From Chromatiales bacterium (GTDB taxonomy: Bacteria; Pseudomonadota; Gammaproteobacteria; Chromatiales; Chromatiaceae), in contig JANTHH010000035.1 of assembly GCA_024762485.1 (NCBI GenBank), forward strand, positions 1 through 15,723: a stretch of DNA of 15,723 nucleotides, given 5' to 3'. The notes below the pieces were generated by a model. The model worked only from the letters and a program-made list of their open reading frames with translations, had not been told where the DNA came from and ran no database searches. This document shows, in pieces, positions 13,080-15,723 of this stretch. The first letter of the stretch is position 1. Every line of letters starts with the position of its first letter. A program made the position numbers and the translations under genes.

Positions 13080-14465
13080 TCAGGCCCGCCGCCAAGTGGT
13101 GCCAGCGGGCCCGTCTTCCAGCACGATGCCCTGGCCCTGCAGCTCGTCGCGGATACGGTCCGCCTCGGCCCAGTCCTTGTCGGCCTTGGCCTGGTTGCGG
13201 CGGGCGATCAGCTCATCGATCTGCGTATCGCTCAGGCCACCTTCGGTGGTCTCGCCGCCGCGCAGCCAGTCCTCGGGGTCCTGCTGCAGGATGCCGAGGA
13301 TGCCACCGAGGCGGCGCAGCTCGGCCGCCAGCCCCGCCGCCTGCTGCGCGTCGCGCTTGCGCACCCTGTTGATCTCGCGCACCAGGTCGAACAGCACCGC
13401 CAGCGCCTCCGGCGTGTTGAAATCGTCGTCCATGGCGGCGTTGAAACGTTCGGTGAAGGCCTCGGCCCCGGCGGGCTGCGCCTCGGGCAGGCCGCGCAGG
13501 GCGGTGTAGAAACGGTTCAGCGCGGCACGTGCATTCTCCAGGTGCTCCTCGTCGTAGTTCAGCGGCGAGCGGTACTGGCTGGTGAGAATGAAATAGCGCA
13601 CCGCCTCGGCCGGATAGGCCTTGAGCACCTCGCGCACGGTGAAGAAATTGCCCAGCGACTTGGACATCTTCTCGTCGTTGATGCGCACGAAACCGTTGTG
13701 CATCCAGTACTTGACGAAAGGATGGCCGGTGGCCCCCTCGGACTGGGCGATCTCGTTCTCGTGGTGCGGGAAGGTCAGGTCTGCACCGCCACCATGGATG
13801 TCGAAGGTGTCGCCCAGGGTCTTGGTGGACATGGCCGAGCACTCGATGTGCCAGCCGGGGCGGCCTTCACCCCAGGGCGAATCCCAGGCCGGCTCGCCCG
13901 GCTTGGCGGCCTTCCAAAGGGCGAAGTCCAGGGGATCGCGCTTGCCCTCGCCCGGTTCCACCCGCGCGCCGGCCTCCAGATCATCGATGGACTTGCCGGA
14001 CAGCTTTCCGTATTCGGGGAAGCTGCGCACGTCGTAATAGACGTCACCATTGTCGGCGACATAGGCATGACCGCGTGCGATCAGGCGCTCGATCATGGCG
14101 ATGATCTCGTCGATATAGTCGGTGGCCCGCGGCTCCAGGTCCGGCGGCAGCACCGCCAGCGCCTGCGCATCCTCGTGCATCGCCTCGATGAAGTGATCGG
14201 TCAGCGCCTTGAAGTGCTCGCCGCGCTCGTTGGCGCGGTTGATGATTTTGTCGTCGATGTCGGTGATGTTGCGCACATAGGTGACCTCGTAGCCCCGCGC
14301 CTTGAGATAGCGGTAGACCACGTCGAACACCACCATCACCCGGGCATGGCCGAGATGGCAGAGGTCGTACACGGTCATGCCGCACACGTACATGCGCACC
14401 TTGCCGGGCTCGAGCGGCTCGAAGACTTCCTTCTTTCGGGTGAGGTCGTTGTAGATCTTCAACAT
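13080..14465 (-). CDS. cysS: Cysteinyl-tRNA synthetase
   Basis: 461 residues, as in E. coli. A class I synthetase that charges tRNA-Cys: HLGH at 37-40 (the HIGH motif), KMSKS at 266-270, and the zinc ligands Cys28, Cys209, His234 and Glu238, at the same positions as in the E. coli enzyme. NITDIDDKIINRA and DIHGGGADLTFPHHENE are signature stretches. The C-terminus has the DALR-like and anticodon-binding part, ending GTTWRRA. The ATG at 14465 gives the family start MLKIYNDLTRKKE, although no clear Shine-Dalgarno is visible upstream. It is divergent from the cyclophilin genes, the same arrangement as cysS/ppiB in E. coli. Confidence 0.98.
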   Translation of the reverse strand: MLKIYNDLTRKKEVFEPLEPGKVRMYVCGMTVYDLCHLGHARVMVVFDVVYRYLKARGYEVTYVRNITDIDDKIINRANERGEHFKALTDHFIEAMHEDAQALAVLPPDLEPRATDYIDEIIAMIERLIARGHAYVADNGDVYYDVRSFPEYGKLSGKSIDDLEAGARVEPGEGKRDPLDFALWKAAKPGEPAWDSPWGEGRPGWHIECSAMSTKTLGDTFDIHGGGADLTFPHHENEIAQSEGATGHPFVKYWMHNGFVRINDEKMSKSLGNFFTVREVLKAYPAEAVRYFILTSQYRSPLNYDEEHLENARAALNRFYTALRGLPEAQPAGAEAFTERFNAAMDDDFNTPEALAVLFDLVREINRVRKRDAQQAAGLAAELRRLGGILGILQQDPEDWLRGGETTEGGLSDTQIDELIARRNQAKADKDWAEADRIRDELQGQGIVLEDGPAGTTWRRA

Positions 14466-14511
14466 AGCGGGGACACGAAACTTAACAGCCAGCGGCGAAT
14501 CTTAAACCCTG

Positions 14512-14579
14512 CCCCCGGGCATCACCAGCCGGATCCGCGACGTCTCCGCCAGCAGGAGTCGCCCGCAGCCGGGTTTTTT
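14512..14579 (+). other. Structured, terminator-like stretch between cysS and ppiA
   Basis: On the plus strand CCCGG (14514-14518) can pair with CCGGG (14569-14573), which is followed at once by six T (14574-14579). Between them GCGA-x3-CTCC and GGAG-TCGC (about 14537-14563) form a second hairpin with a 7-base loop. This looks like an intrinsic terminator or the end of a short RNA, but no gene on the plus strand lies directly upstream. Confidence 0.35.
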
Positions 14580-14602
14580 CCGAATCACATAGCCGATATG
14601 AT
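14574..14602 (+). promoter_or_regulatory. Candidate sigma-70 promoter of the ppi genes
   Basis: TATGAT (14597-14602) matches five of six -10 bases and lies 17 bases after TTTTTT (14574-14579), a poor -35 box. Transcription would start at about 14609, about 22 bases before the ppiA ATG. Confidence 0.4.
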
Positions 14603-14630
14603 AGCGGCCCTTTTTGCAAGGAAGTCACCG

Positions 14631-15233
14631 ATGCGCATCTCCAATCGTTGGATATTCCTCCCCCTGTTCGCACTGCTCTGGACCGGTCTGGCCCAGGCCG
14701 ACCCCGTCCGGGTACTGATGCAGACCAGCAAGGGCGATATCGTCCTCGAACTCTATCCCGACAAGGCACCGAAGACGGTGGAGAACTTTCTCCGCTACGT
14801 CGACGAGGGCTTCTACAACGGCACCGTGTTCCACCGGGTGATCAAGGGCTTCATGATCCAGGGCGGCGGATTCGGCCCGGACCTGATGAAAAAGCCCACC
14901 CACGAGCCGATCATGAACGAGGCCAAGAACGGGCTGAAGAACAAGCGCGGCACCATCGCCATGGCGCGCACCTCGCAGCCGCACTCCGCCACCTCCCAGT
15001 TCTTCATCAACCATGCCGACAACCCCAATCTCGACTACCCCAGCTTCGACGGCTGGGGCTACGCCGTGTTCGGCAAGGTCGTCGACGGCATGGACGTAGT
15101 CGACGCCATCGCCAAGGCGCCCACCGGCATGAAGGGCCGCATGCGCAACGTGCCGGAAGAGACCATCCTCATCGAAAAGATTCAACGTCTGGATCAGCCG
15201 CAGGCTGAACAGCCCCAGGAGAACAAGCAATGA
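14631..15233 (+). CDS. ppiA: Periplasmic peptidyl-prolyl cis-trans isomerase (cyclophilin)
   Basis: 200 residues. It has a signal peptide (basic MRISNR, hydrophobic WIFLPLFALLWTGL, likely cut after AQA) and then a complete bacterial cyclophilin domain: FHRVIKGFMIQGGGF (catalytic Arg in FHRV), GTIAMARTSQPHSATSQFFIN and DGWGYAVFGKVVDGMDVV. It catalyses proline isomerisation during folding in the periplasm. A Gln/Pro/Glu-rich tail (about 188-200) follows the domain. AAGGA lies about 9 bases before the ATG; the frame is open upstream but only as antisense to cysS. Its stop overlaps the next start as ATGA. Confidence 0.94.
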   Translation: MRISNRWIFLPLFALLWTGLAQADPVRVLMQTSKGDIVLELYPDKAPKTVENFLRYVDEGFYNGTVFHRVIKGFMIQGGGFGPDLMKKPTHEPIMNEAKNGLKNKRGTIAMARTSQPHSATSQFFINHADNPNLDYPSFDGWGYAVFGKVVDGMDVVDAIAKAPTGMKGRMRNVPEETILIEKIQRLDQPQAEQPQENKQ

Positions 15234-15718
15234 TCACACTGAAGACCAACATGGGCGACATCGTCATCGAACTGGATGAAGAGAAGGCCCCCAAGACCGC
15301 CGAGAACTTCAAGCAGTACGTCCGCGACGGCTTTTACGACGGCACCATCTTCCACCGGGTGATCAACAACTTCATGATCCAGGGCGGCGGCTTCACCCCC
15401 GACATGATGCAGAAGGCCACCCGCGAGCCGATCGAGAACGAGGCCAACAACGGGCTGAAGAACGAGGCCGGCACAATCGCCATGGCCCGCACCGCGGACC
15501 CGCATTCGGCCACTGCCCAGTTCTTCATCAACGTCAAGGACAACAACTTCCTCGACCATCCGGGCCAGGACGGCTGGGGCTACTGCGTGTTCGGCAAGGT
15601 CACCGACGGCATGGACGTGATCGAGAAGATCAAGAACGTCGAGACCACCAACAAGGCCGGTCACTCGGACGTGCCGGTCGAGCCCGTCGTCATCGAGAAG
15701 GCCGAGATCAACGAATAG
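15230..15718 (+). CDS. ppiB: Cytoplasmic peptidyl-prolyl cis-trans isomerase (cyclophilin)
   Basis: 162 residues, the PpiB size, with no signal peptide: MITLKTNMGDIVIELD, then FHRVINNFMIQGGGF, GTIAMARTADPHSATAQFFIN and DGWGYCVFGKVTDGMDVI. The catalytic Arg and the Phe-Met-x-Gln-Gly loop are present. Its start overlaps the ppiA stop (ATGA), with GGAG inside the end of ppiA, so translation is coupled. The two proteins are clearly paralogues arranged in tandem, one for each side of the inner membrane. The stop is 5 bases before the window end. Confidence 0.97.
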   Translation: MITLKTNMGDIVIELDEEKAPKTAENFKQYVRDGFYDGTIFHRVINNFMIQGGGFTPDMMQKATREPIENEANNGLKNEAGTIAMARTADPHSATAQFFINVKDNNFLDHPGQDGWGYCVFGKVTDGMDVIEKIKNVETTNKAGHSDVPVEPVVIEKAEINE

Positions 15719-15723
15719 TCCCG

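Noticed and set aside
13542..14630. N-terminal extension of ppiA by about 360 codons
   Set aside because: It is antisense to cysS; the ATG at 14631 has a good binding site and begins a signal peptide.

Overview
The window is a GC-rich stretch of a proteobacterial chromosome. Gene content and order point to a gammaproteobacterium, possibly of the Chromatiales/Ectothiorhodospiraceae type. The signs are rpsF-rpsR-(DUF2232)-rplI without priB, orn next to rsgA, cysS divergent from a cyclophilin gene, and a three-gene pntAA-pntAB-pntB set. The species-level guess is inference. Most of the window is conserved housekeeping DNA. I found no prophage, integrase, transposase, CRISPR array, tRNA or rRNA.

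Layout. Positions 1-1200 (minus): a DUF2946 small protein followed by the N-terminal part of a TonB-dependent receptor that runs off the left edge. Positions 1261-3545 (minus): the ribosomal operon rpsF-rpsR-DUF2232-rplI, with a recognisable promoter, a probable S6:S18 autoregulatory leader and a hairpin terminator. Positions 3690-4269 (plus): a YbeL-type zinc-ribbon gene ending at a strong bidirectional terminator shared with the pnt operon. Positions 4312-7219 (minus): the proton-translocating NAD(P) transhydrogenase pntAA-pntAB-pntB; its promoter is interleaved with the terminator of orn (7177-7787, minus).

Positions 7878-10929 (plus): a tight four-gene run of M48 membrane metalloprotease, small secreted c-type cytochrome, rsgA and an EVE-domain protein. 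The last two overlap by ATGA. Positions 11006-11452 (minus): a hemerythrin-like protein. Positions 11821-12669 (plus): a 3-mercaptopyruvate-type sulfurtransferase. Positions 12709-14465 (minus): cysS followed by a small unrecognised gene. Positions 14631-15718 (plus): two tandem cyclophilins, one exported and one cytoplasmic, overlapping by ATGA.

The most unusual observation is at 11675-11816, directly in front of the sulfurtransferase gene. It is a decayed copy of the 3' end of an EVE-domain gene, homologous to the last 159 bases of the intact EVE gene at 10465-10929. It carries an 18-base deletion, a +1 frameshift and two in-frame stops, and the lengths reconcile exactly. The hemerythrin-like gene is therefore flanked by two directly oriented EVE gene ends, which suggests a past insertion or rearrangement. 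The final Glu and stop codons of the remnant also make up the ribosome binding site of the sulfurtransferase gene. Apart from this scar I do not see a convincing undescribed system in the window.
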